Of a stretch of 12,509 bases of DNA, positions 1-6,944 are shown piece after piece. Source of the stretch: an uncultured Campylobacter sp. (GTDB taxonomy: Bacteria > Campylobacterota > Campylobacteria > Campylobacterales > Campylobacteraceae); NCBI GenBank assembly GCA_937875715.1, contig CALEHZ010000239.1, positions 1-12,509 on the forward strand, in the 5' to 3' direction. A program made the translations under genes and the position numbers. The notes under the pieces were generated by a model that was not told where the DNA came from, made no database searches, and saw nothing but the letters and a program-made list of their open reading frames with translations. Positions within the stretch are counted from its first letter, which is position 1; every line of letters begins with the position of its first letter.

Positions 1-817
1 CGCTCGATGAAGTGAGCATAAAAATATCAATCGCCTTTAAAAAAAGCCAAGGCTCATTGCTAAAAGGCAAAAGCTTTACAAAGCCTTGCATTTCATTATC
101 AGCGATGAATTTTATGATTTTTTCTTTCACATCACCATCACCTACTAATGCAAACTCTACATTTGGATAATTTTCGTGAATTTTAAGTGCGATTTGCAAA
201 AATAAATCCAGCCTTTTAACCTCTCTAAAAAGCCCAATATTTCCAACAATTATTTTATTTTCACTAAGTCCAAAAGCTCTTTTTGCCGCAGTTTTATCGT
301 ATTTATTAGCATCAAAAATACTCTCATCAATTCCGGTTGGAATACTTTTAATTTTTTGCGAATTTATGCGGTTGAATTTTATGAAATTAAGCCTAATTTG
401 CTCGCCTGTGGTGATGATAAAATCAGCGCAGGAATTGACAAAATTGAGCCTATTTGGATTTACTATATTGCCGATGTGACGTGTGCGAATAAACTTCGTT
501 TTGGCAAAAACGCTAGCAAGCCAGCCTATCCAAGTATCTTTGCCACTATGTGTGTTAATAATGTCTACATGGTGCTTTGTAGCAAATTTTGCTATGCCAA
601 AAATGCTTTTTAAATCAAAAGAGCTTTTAAAAGGGAAAAACACAACTTCAATGCCGTTTTGCTCCGCTATTTTGGCAATTTGTGCCTCTTTTTTTGTAGC
701 TATAAAACTTTTTACATTATAATTTTTTTGCAAGGCTAGGATTTCGCTTATTATACGCATTTCTTGTCCACCCCAGCCAGTGCTCCACTCAGTGTGTAAA
801 ACTCTAATTTCTCTCAT
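1..817 (-). CDS. Glycosyltransferase, GT4-type (GT-B fold), N-terminal part, cut by window edge
   Basis: The reading frame opens with ATG at 817 and stays open to base 1, giving 272 residues. The C-terminus lies outside the window. The N-terminal Rossmann domain begins REIRVLHTEWSTGWGGQE (residues 2-19), a glycine-rich opening typical of family 4 glycosyltransferases. The C-terminal nucleotide-sugar domain begins near residue 185: PTGID at 160-164 is the usual linker motif, GNIGLFREVKR starts at 192, and VGDGD lies at 225-229. The E-x7-E donor-binding motif would lie beyond the edge and cannot be checked. By family it transfers a sugar from a nucleotide or lipid donor at the cytoplasmic face of the inner membrane, plausibly for lipo-oligosaccharide or another surface glycan. 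Donor and acceptor cannot be told. The gene is divergent from ksgA. Short plus-strand ORFs at 356-613 and 483-722 are shadows of this gene. Confidence 0.9.
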   Translation of the reverse strand, partial: MREIRVLHTEWSTGWGGQEMRIISEILALQKNYNVKSFIATKKEAQIAKIAEQNGIEVVFFPFKSSFDLKSIFGIAKFATKHHVDIINTHSGKDTWIGWLASVFAKTKFIRTRHIGNIVNPNRLNFVNSCADFIITTGEQIRLNFIKFNRINSQKIKSIPTGIDESIFDANKYDKTAAKRAFGLSENKIIVGNIGLFREVKRLDLFLQIALKIHENYPNVEFALVGDGDVKEKIIKFIADNEMQGFVKLLPFSNEPWLFLKAIDIFMLTSSS

Positions 818-841
818 CTTAATCCCAAAATAAAAGCTAAA

Positions 842-847
842 ATCATA
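842..847 (-). promoter_or_regulatory. Possible -10 box for the glycosyltransferase gene
   Basis: On the minus strand, TATGAT lies 25 nt upstream of the glycosyltransferase ATG, inside AT-rich DNA with T/A tracts further upstream. This suits Campylobacter sigma-70 promoters, which rely on a -10 box and upstream T-rich periodicity more than on a -35 box. The predicted start would be near 835, giving a leader of about 18 nt that contains GGGATTAAG before the ATG. This is a match by eye only. Confidence 0.4.
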
Positions 848-925
848 CTATTTTTACTTTTAAAAGCTTATTAAAAAATTCAGCTATTTTGTATGAGTAT
901 TTACATATTATTAAGTTTGAGCCTT

Positions 926-931
926 TATAAT
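926..931 (+). promoter_or_regulatory. Perfect -10 box (TATAAT) directly before ksgA
   Basis: TATAAT at 926-931 ends only 7 nt before the ksgA ATG at 939. With normal -10 to start spacing, transcription would begin at about 938-939, so the ksgA-rnj mRNA would have almost no leader. No Shine-Dalgarno sequence is visible between the box and the ATG, which agrees with that reading. TTTACA at 900-905 is 20 bp from the box, too far for a standard -35. The 121-bp intergenic region (818-938) holds no other feature I can support beyond this and the opposing -10 candidate. Confidence 0.5.
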
Positions 932-938
932 TCGCATC

Positions 939-1724
939 ATGCAAGTTAAAGCCAAAAAGCATTTTGGGCAGAATTTTCTGCGTGATGAAAGCGTGAAAAA
1001 ACAGATCATCGAAGCGATTCCCAATAGCGATAAAATCGTAGAAATTGGGCCTGGCTTAGGTGATTTAACTCGTGGGTTGCTTAGCAAAACTGAGCAATTA
1101 GCGTGTTTTGAGATAGATACTGAGCTTTTTGTTTTATTAGAAAAAAAGTTCGCAAATGAGCTAAATAGCGGACATTTAGAGCTTTTTTGTAAAGACGCTC
1201 TAAAAAGCTGGGAGCAAATTAGTATTGAGCCTTATTTTTTGGCTGCGAATTTGCCTTATTATGTCGCTACAAACATCATTTTAAGGGCTTTGCGTGATGA
1301 GAATTGCGCTGGGCTTGTGGTGATGATTCAGCGTGAAGTGGCTTTGAAATTTTGCGCTAAAGCTGGGCAAAGCGAGTTTTGTGCTTTGTCACTTTTGGCT
1401 GCTTTACATGGCGAGTGCGAGCTGCTTTTTGATGTGCCGCCAACTGCCTTTGAGCCTGCCCCAAAGGTGTTTAGCTCTGTGATAAGACTGATGAAAACAA
1501 AAAGCCCAGATTGCGATATAAGGGCTTTTGAGAATTTTTTAAAAATTGCTTTTAGCTCCCCGCGCAAAACCTTACTCAAAAATCTTAGTGCAATAATGGA
1601 AAAATCACGCTTAGAGAGCATTTTTTCTAGCTTAAATATAGCGCTAAATATCCGCCCACACGAGCTAAATCTTACTTTATTTTTAAAAATTTTTAATGAG
1701 GTAAGAAATGGACGAGAAAAATAA
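939..1724 (+). CDS. ksgA: 16S rRNA (adenine(1518)-N6/adenine(1519)-N6)-dimethyltransferase KsgA/RsmA
   Basis: This S-adenosylmethionine-dependent enzyme dimethylates two adjacent adenines in the 3'-terminal helix 45 of 16S rRNA, a late quality-control step in 30S assembly in the cytoplasm. The 261-residue protein has the usual family length. Visible motifs are FGQNFL at 9-14 (N-terminal KsgA signature), EIGPGLGDLT at 35-44 (SAM-binding motif I), the acidic FEID end of strand 2 near residue 57, and NLPYY at 104-108 (catalytic motif IV). PAPKVFSSVIR marks the start of the helical C-terminal region. The start at 939 is chosen because KAKKxFGQNFL is the expected N-terminus and no in-frame start lies upstream. 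No Shine-Dalgarno sequence precedes it. The last 17 nt overlap the start of rnj and carry its GAGG ribosome binding site, so the two genes are probably co-transcribed. Confidence 0.97.
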   Translation: MQVKAKKHFGQNFLRDESVKKQIIEAIPNSDKIVEIGPGLGDLTRGLLSKTEQLACFEIDTELFVLLEKKFANELNSGHLELFCKDALKSWEQISIEPYFLAANLPYYVATNIILRALRDENCAGLVVMIQREVALKFCAKAGQSEFCALSLLAALHGECELLFDVPPTAFEPAPKVFSSVIRLMKTKSPDCDIRAFENFLKIAFSSPRKTLLKNLSAIMEKSRLESIFSSLNIALNIRPHELNLTLFLKIFNEVRNGREK

Positions 1725-3783
1725 CATTCAAAACGCTACAAATAGCGTAGTTGAGAGCTTTTTTGGTAAAGATGATTTTAATGAAAGTGCGCCACTTGAG
1801 CATCCAAATAAGGGCAAAAAATTCAAAAATCACAAAAAAAATTTAGAGCGCCAAAACTCGGCTGCAAAGGCAAAAGCGGCAATTGATGAAGCAAGAGAAA
1901 GCTTAAATGAGCAAAACAAAAAGCCTTTTGCCCCAAAATTTAAAAACAGCACTCAAAACGGCGATACACAAAAAGAAAAAAGTGAAAATAAAAACCGCAG
2001 AAATAAAAATAAAAAGAAAAATCAAACAATAAAACTAAATGGCAGCGAAGACTGGCAGCTAGCCATGCAAGAAGCAATAAAGGCAAACAAAGCAATTCAC
2101 GATGAGCGTCTTCATCCACTAAAAAATTCAAACGATGCTAGTAAAAAAGTATGGATTACGCCGCTTGGCGGACTTGGCGAAATTGGCGCAAATATGACTA
2201 TTTTTGAGACTGAAAATGACGCAATTATCGTAGATGTTGGCATGAGCTTTCCTGATGAGAGTATGCCAGGAGTTGATATTTTAGTGCCTGATTTTAGCTA
2301 TGTTCGCAAGATCAAAGATAAAATTCGCGCTGTCATCATCACTCACGCACATGAAGACCATATCGGCGCAATGCCGTATTTTTTCAAAGAATTCCAGTTT
2401 CCGATCTACGCTACGCCGCTGCCTCTTGGCATGATAAGCAATAAGTTTGAAGAACACGGCTTAAAGAGCCACAGAAGCTACTTCCGTCCGATTCAAAAGC
2501 GCCAAGTGTATGAAATAGGCGAGTTTGAGATTGAGTTTATTCACATTACGCACTCAGTGATTGATGCTTCTGCGCTTGCTATCACTACGCCAGCTGGTGT
2601 GATAATCCACACAGGCGATTTTAAGATTGATAGCACGCCAATTGATGGATATCCTACTGATTTGCACCGCTTGGCGGCTTATGGCGAAGAAGGCGTTTTG
2701 CTTTTGATGAGCGATAGCACAAACTCATGGCGTGAAGGCGTAACCAAAAGCGAAAGCAGCGTTGGCAAGACCTTTGATGCTTTGTTTGACAAGGCTCAGG
2801 GTCGGGTGATAATGAGCACATTTAGCTCAAATATTCACAGAGTTTATCAAGCGATCGAGCGTGGCGTAAAGCACGGCCGCAAAGTGTGCGTGATAGGGCG
2901 TTCAATGGAGAGAAATCTTTGGACTGCAATTGAGCTTGGCTATATAAATCTTAAAAAAGAGATTTTTATTGATGCAAATGAAGTAGCAAAATATAAAGAT
3001 GATGAAGTTCTAATCGTCACTACAGGCTCTCAGGGCGAGACTATGAGCGCGCTTTATCGCATGGCGACAGACGAGCACAAATACATTAAAATAAAGCCAA
3101 CAGATCAAATAATAATCAGCGCAAAGGCGATTCCAGGCAATGAAGCCAGTGTCTCAACTGTGCTAAACTATCTACTTAAAAACGGCGCAAGCGTGGCGTA
3201 TCAGGACTTTAGCGAGATACATGTAAGCGGCCACGCAGCCGCTGAAGAGCAAAAACTCATGCTAAATCTCATAAAACCGAAATTTTTCTTGCCAGTTCAC
3301 GGCGAGTATAATCACATAATGCGTCATAAAGAATACGCTATTGCCTGCGGCGTGGATGAGCGAAATATTTATCTTATGAACGATGGTGATCAAATGGAGC
3401 TGTGTGCTAAGTATCTAAAACGCGCTAGAACGGTAAAAACAGGCAAAACCTTTATAGATAATCAAATCGGCAAGCAAATCAGTGATGATGTGGTGATGGA
3501 TAGGCAGCAGCTCAGCGAAGCCGGTGTGATCGTCATCATGGCACAAATCAGCAGAAATGAAAAAAAGCTAATTAAAAACCGTGTTATCACACACGGACTA
3601 GCTGAAAAAGGCGTAAATAACGAGCTTTCAAAGATTATTGAGCAGTTTTTAGTTACTGCTAAAGAAGAGCTCTTTAATGACGCACGTGGCATGGAAAATC
3701 AAATCAGAGCACTGGCAAGAAAGCATGTGTTTAGAAAAATCAAAAAATATCCTACAATCGTGCCGATAATCTATTTTATGTAG
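1708..3783 (+). CDS. rnj: Ribonuclease J (metallo-beta-lactamase/beta-CASP) with long basic N-terminal extension
   Basis: RNase J combines 5'-3' exonuclease and endonuclease activity and is a major mRNA decay and processing enzyme in epsilonproteobacteria. In Helicobacter it works with the DEAD-box helicase RhpA. The 691-residue protein starts with about 147 residues rich in Lys, Asn, Glu and Gln that look disordered. The catalytic core begins at W149 with ITPLGGLGEIG. The metal site shows HAHEDH at 213-218, HTGDF at 301-305, and later histidines in HVSGHA (H505, H509) and PVHGEY (H531). The beta-CASP region lies between, and a short C-terminal domain ends at IIYFM. Such an extension is normal for Helicobacter/Campylobacter RNase J and absent from Bacillus RNase J1. 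The ATG at 1708 has GAGG 6 nt upstream inside ksgA. The gene ends about 30 bp before a cluster of AT-rich repeats. Confidence 0.96.
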   Translation: MDEKNNIQNATNSVVESFFGKDDFNESAPLEHPNKGKKFKNHKKNLERQNSAAKAKAAIDEARESLNEQNKKPFAPKFKNSTQNGDTQKEKSENKNRRNKNKKKNQTIKLNGSEDWQLAMQEAIKANKAIHDERLHPLKNSNDASKKVWITPLGGLGEIGANMTIFETENDAIIVDVGMSFPDESMPGVDILVPDFSYVRKIKDKIRAVIITHAHEDHIGAMPYFFKEFQFPIYATPLPLGMISNKFEEHGLKSHRSYFRPIQKRQVYEIGEFEIEFIHITHSVIDASALAITTPAGVIIHTGDFKIDSTPIDGYPTDLHRLAAYGEEGVLLLMSDSTNSWREGVTKSESSVGKTFDALFDKAQGRVIMSTFSSNIHRVYQAIERGVKHGRKVCVIGRSMERNLWTAIELGYINLKKEIFIDANEVAKYKDDEVLIVTTGSQGETMSALYRMATDEHKYIKIKPTDQIIISAKAIPGNEASVSTVLNYLLKNGASVAYQDFSEIHVSGHAAAEEQKLMLNLIKPKFFLPVHGEYNHIMRHKEYAIACGVDERNIYLMNDGDQMELCAKYLKRARTVKTGKTFIDNQIGKQISDDVVMDRQQLSEAGVIVIMAQISRNEKKLIKNRVITHGLAEKGVNNELSKIIEQFLVTAKEELFNDARGMENQIRALARKHVFRKIKKYPTIVPIIYFM

Positions 3784-3815
3784 TTTCGCTGAATTTTTCA
3801 CAATGCCTAGCTGGT

Positions 3816-3965
3816 GAATTTTATAAAATTCATAAAATTCACTGCTGCGGTAGTTTTATAAAATTCATAAAATTCAAAGCTGCGGCAGTTTTTATAAAAT
3901 TCAAAACTGAATTTTATAAAATTCATAAAATTCGAGCACTGAATTTTATAAAATTCATAAAATTC
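3816..3965. repeat. Cluster of AT-rich palindromic repeats in a convergent intergenic region
   Basis: The 180 bp between rnj and the converging 88-aa gene are dominated by a 25-bp unit: the perfect 16-bp palindrome GAATTTTATAAAATTC followed directly by ATAAAATTC. Exact copies lie at 3816-3840, 3909-3933 and 3941-3965. A copy with a diverged first three bases lies at 3851-3875, and a truncated one ends at 3902. The 9-mer ATAAAATTC occurs nine times. The first two spacers share GCTGCGG (3844-3850 and 3879-3885). Each full unit can form either the inner 16-bp palindrome or a 9-bp stem with a 7-nt loop. The last copy supplies the stop codon of the 88-aa gene. The cluster could be a bidirectional terminator, a REP-like element or a protein-binding array. 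The remaining 32 bp (3784-3815) show only a GAATTTTTCAC fragment resembling a unit end. Confidence 0.9.
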
Positions 3966-4230
3966 AAAACAATCCGTTTGTATTAAGCTGCGCTTTTAAA
4001 CTATCAAGTCGCATTTGCAAAGCAAGCCTATTTGCCTCGATAATTTCGTTATTTGGATCAGCAGCAAACGCCGTGTTTGCTTCTTTTAGTTCAGTTTCTA
4101 GCTCTTTGATTTGCTCGTTTATTCGCTCTATTTTATCAGCACTCAAAGGCTTTTTAGTAGCTCTTGTGCGCTGATTTGGCGTTATTTTAGCGTTTTGGAC
4201 TTTTGGCGTGTTTGATTTTACTTCATTCAT
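3964..4230 (-). CDS. Small hypothetical coiled-coil protein, 88 aa, translationally coupled to argH
   Basis: I do not recognise a family. The protein has no signal peptide or membrane segment, so it is probably cytoplasmic. Residues 1-28 are basic and polar (Lys, Thr, Asn, Arg), probably flexible. From about residue 30 to 82 it has heptad-like spacing of Ile/Leu with Glu/Lys ([20 protein letters not shown]), broken near AADPNNE, then a second helix [17 protein letters not shown]. This suggests a helical hairpin or coiled coil, with no cysteines. The ATG at 4230 overlaps the argH TGA (ATGA junction), arguing for translation coupled to argH. The stop codon is formed by the edge of the adjacent 25-bp repeat, and further in-frame stops follow inside the repeat. 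It could be a lineage-specific small protein, or one shortened when the repeat arose. Confidence 0.75.
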   Translation of the reverse strand: MNEVKSNTPKVQNAKITPNQRTRATKKPLSADKIERINEQIKELETELKEANTAFAADPNNEIIEANRLALQMRLDSLKAQLNTNGLF

Positions 4231-5621
4231 TTTGTCTCTTTTAAAAAATTCTCAATCAAAACAAGCTGTTCTTTTAGGCTAGAATTTGCCGTGCCGCCAG
4301 CGCTAGTTCTAGCTTCTTTTGAATTTTCTAAGCTAAGGGCTTTTAGCGCACGCTCATCAAAACGCTCATCAATGCTTTTTAGCTCTGCTAAACTTAGCTC
4401 ACTTAAATCTTTGCCGTTTTTTTCAGCCAGCGCCACGCAGCGACCGGTGATGTTGTGAGCCAAGCGAAAAGGCTCGTTATGCACGCTAACTAGATGATCT
4501 GCTAGATCAGTGGCGCTAAGATGCCCAATTTTACATGCTTTTAGCATATTTTCTTTACGCCAAGTTGTAGTTTTTAGCATCTTGGTAAGTATGATTAGGC
4601 TAGTTGTGGCGGTTTTTACACTATCAAAAACGCCTTCTTTATCTTCTTGCATGTCTTTATTATACGCCATTGGCAGTGCTTTCATCGTAGTTAGTAGCGC
4701 CATTAAATTGCCATAAACTCTGCCGGTTTTGCCACGAATTAGCTCGGCGACATCTGGGTTTTTTTTCTGCGGCATTATAGAACTTCCTGTGCTAAAAGCA
4801 TCGCTAATACTGATATAGCCAAATTCTTGAGAACTCCACAATATCAGCTCTTCACAAAGACGTGAAGCATGAGTGAAAATCACTGAAATGTTAAAAAGTA
4901 GTTCTAGCGCAAAATCTCTATCGCTTACGCTATCCATAGCATTTGGCGTAATACCAGCAAATCCAAGCTCAGTAGCAACCAGCTCTCGCTTTGTAGGATA
5001 TGGTGTGCCAGCAAGTGCTGCGCTGCCAAGCGGACAAAGATTATTTCTTTCAAAACTAGAAATAAGCCTATCATAATCACGCTTAAAAGCAAAAGTATAA
5101 GCAAGTAAATGAAAAGCAAGGCTTACAGGCTGTGCGTGCTGCAAATGCGTAAAACCTGGCATTAGCGTATCTTGATGCTTGCTAGAGATTTCATAAAGCG
5201 CAGCAATCAACTCACGGATCAAAGCAGCGATTTGCTTAGTTTGATTTTGACAATATAGCCTAAAATCAAGCGCAACTTGATCATTGCGAGAACGCGCAGT
5301 GTGAAGTCTGCCGCCAAGCTCAGAGCCAATAATCTGACTAAGCCTACCTTCTACTGCCATGTGAATGTCTTCTTGGCTTACATTAAACTCAAATTTTCCA
5401 CTCTCAATCTCATTTAAAACTTCTTTTAGCCCAGCGTGAATTTTTTGAACCTCATCGCTTTTTAAAATTCCACAAACTCCAAGCATTTTTGAATGTGCTA
5501 AAGAGCCCATTATATCTTCTTTATAAAGCTCTTTATCAAAAAAAATCGAAGCATTAAACTCTTCAAGCAGCTCACTACTAGCCTCGCTAAATCTGCCGTC
5601 CCACATCTTATTTTTACTCAT
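4227..5621 (-). CDS. argH: Argininosuccinate lyase
   Basis: This enzyme cleaves argininosuccinate to arginine and fumarate, the last step of arginine biosynthesis, as a cytoplasmic homotetramer. The 464-residue length is normal. Features of the fumarase/aspartase superfamily are clear: MWDGRFSE near the N-terminus, [16 protein letters not shown] (substrate binding), [11 protein letters not shown] at 155-165 with the catalytic-site His159, and the signature [12 protein letters not shown] at 279-290 with the flexible-loop Ser280 as the expected catalytic serine. The C-terminus [12 protein letters not shown] is also typical. The ATG at 5621 is preceded by AAAAAGGA, a strong Shine-Dalgarno sequence that overlaps the stop of the upstream CAP-domain gene (12-nt gap). 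Its own stop overlaps the start of the 88-aa gene. No other arginine gene lies nearby, so the neighbours give no pathway clue. Confidence 0.97.
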   Translation of the reverse strand: MSKNKMWDGRFSEASSELLEEFNASIFFDKELYKEDIMGSLAHSKMLGVCGILKSDEVQKIHAGLKEVLNEIESGKFEFNVSQEDIHMAVEGRLSQIIGSELGGRLHTARSRNDQVALDFRLYCQNQTKQIAALIRELIAALYEISSKHQDTLMPGFTHLQHAQPVSLAFHLLAYTFAFKRDYDRLISSFERNNLCPLGSAALAGTPYPTKRELVATELGFAGITPNAMDSVSDRDFALELLFNISVIFTHASRLCEELILWSSQEFGYISISDAFSTGSSIMPQKKNPDVAELIRGKTGRVYGNLMALLTTMKALPMAYNKDMQEDKEGVFDSVKTATTSLIILTKMLKTTTWRKENMLKACKIGHLSATDLADHLVSVHNEPFRLAHNITGRCVALAEKNGKDLSELSLAELKSIDERFDERALKALSLENSKEARTSAGGTANSSLKEQLVLIENFLKETK

Positions 5622-5633
5622 GTTTTTTCCTTT

Positions 5634-6944
5634 TTAAAATTTTGCTTTTGAGATAAAGAAAAATAAAATAATAGCTAAAATTCCTACAAAAATCAGCTTA
5701 AAATCAAAATTTTTTTGTGAATTTTTTATAATAAATTTTGCGCTGTGTCCTGCGCTCTCAAACTCTATTATATCGCCGTCTGCTCCGTTTGCCTTGATGC
5801 GAAGCTGATTTGTGCCGCTATCAATAATGTCTAAATTTGCACCCATTGGCTTTTTATATTTATATTCTTTTAGTATGTCATTGCAATGCTTTGGAGCAAA
5901 AAATAGCTCATAAGTTTTATCATTTTCAAGCTCTATTATGGCTGCGTTTTTTAGCACAAAATAAGGAAATTTTGGCTCTTTTGTAGAAAATTCCCACTTT
6001 TTTTCTAGGCTTTGTCCGTTTTTTTCATAGCTTACAACAGCTGTGTAGTTGGCACCAAAGTCAAAGGGCGAAGGCAAAAACAAGGCAAATTGTCGCTCAT
6101 TTAATTTTTTGTTTGGGTCATTTTCTTTACGCAATAAAATTGAATTTTCTAACTCTTTTGAATTTTTTAAAATTTTAAAAGATTTTAACTTTATTTCATC
6201 ATTTGGATTAAACTCAATGCTAATTGGCGCTGAGCTTATCTCGCAGTTTGGCAGTGGGTCTGGGTCTTCACTGCCAAAAACAGCAAGAGTCGGTGAGTTT
6301 TCATTTGGAAAGATTAAAAACTCAGGTTCTTTTGGTTTTGTAGCTAGATCAAAATTTCGCTTTGAAATCGTTTTTTTGCTATCTTTACAAATGTTGGTCA
6401 CAAAAACCCTGCTTAGACTATCGCCATTTTGACAAATCCTTGAAACTGCTCTATTTGACATTTCAAAAACATAATACTCGCCATCTTCAAAATATCCTAT
6501 TTCATCAAAATTAAAGCTTAAAAAATTAAATCTATGATAAATTGCACTAAGCAAACCATCAATTGAATCATTTATTTCAAGGTGCTTTGATGAAATATTT
6601 TCTACCACAAAATTCGTGCTAAATCCAGCGCTTAAAGCTCTATGGCTTGGAGAGTATCCGCTAAAATATTCGTTTTTTTCATTTTGATAATGCGTAACAG
6701 AGCCAATTTTTTTTAAATAATTTAAGTGATTTTTGGCTGAATTTTCTAAAATTGGATTTGTGCTAAAAGGCGCAAGTCCTACGCTTGTTCTAGCGCTATT
6801 TAAGTAGGCTAAGCCTGAGTTTTCATAAGCAATTTGTGGAATTTTTACCTGTGTATTTGGCTCTAAAACTTCTTGTTTAGAGCCAAAATAAAGCACAGCA
6901 ATAAAAGCTGCGATAATACTAAGATTTAGGGCCAGCCTTAGCAA
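5634..6944 (-). CDS. CAP-domain (SCP/PR-1-like) protein with N- and C-terminal hydrophobic segments
   Basis: Residues 3-20 form a hydrophobic signal peptide or anchor, residues about 40-170 resemble a CAP domain, and residues about 413-432 ([17 protein letters not shown]) form a C-terminal membrane segment with the short tail SKAKF. The CAP region shows [45 protein letters not shown] and a closing YYVFEMSN, matching the family's helix-His-Glu-His layout. Residues about 205-330, with [24 protein letters not shown] and ANYTAVV, resemble the beta-rich domain that follows CAP in many bacterial proteins. The likely product is an inner-membrane protein with a periplasmic ectodomain of unknown function. 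The only standard start is TTG at 6944, 26 nt inside pckA, with GAGGG about 8 nt upstream. An upstream in-frame stop lies at 6981-6983. It sits between pckA and argH, probably co-transcribed. Confidence 0.85.
   Translation of the reverse strand: MLRLALNLSIIAAFIAVLYFGSKQEVLEPNTQVKIPQIAYENSGLAYLNSARTSVGLAPFSTNPILENSAKNHLNYLKKIGSVTHYQNEKNEYFSGYSPSHRALSAGFSTNFVVENISSKHLEINDSIDGLLSAIYHRFNFLSFNFDEIGYFEDGEYYVFEMSNRAVSRICQNGDSLSRVFVTNICKDSKKTISKRNFDLATKPKEPEFLIFPNENSPTLAVFGSEDPDPLPNCEISSAPISIEFNPNDEIKLKSFKILKNSKELENSILLRKENDPNKKLNERQFALFLPSPFDFGANYTAVVSYEKNGQSLEKKWEFSTKEPKFPYFVLKNAAIIELENDKTYELFFAPKHCNDILKEYKYKKPMGANLDIIDSGTNQLRIKANGADGDIIEFESAGHSAKFIIKNSQKNFDFKLIFVGILAIILFFFISKAKF

Noticed and set aside
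356..722. Two overlapping plus-strand ORFs (356-613 and 483-722) as small genes
   Set aside because: They lie antisense inside the glycosyltransferase frame, have no ribosome binding site and no sensible protein pattern. The opposite strand encodes clear GT4 motifs.
1328..1621. Antisense ORF within ksgA
   Set aside because: It is a shadow of a strongly conserved KsgA frame, low in complexity and without its own start signals.
3816..3965. CRISPR array
   Set aside because: The repeated unit is AT-only palindromic DNA, the spacers are short (about 7-15 bp), partly similar to each other and irregular, and no cas gene is nearby.
6049..6432. Plus-strand 127-aa ORF antisense to the CAP-domain gene
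   Set aside because: Its composition (Phe, Ser, Lys runs) is what a complement of an AT-rich gene gives. It has no ribosome binding site or recognisable motif.
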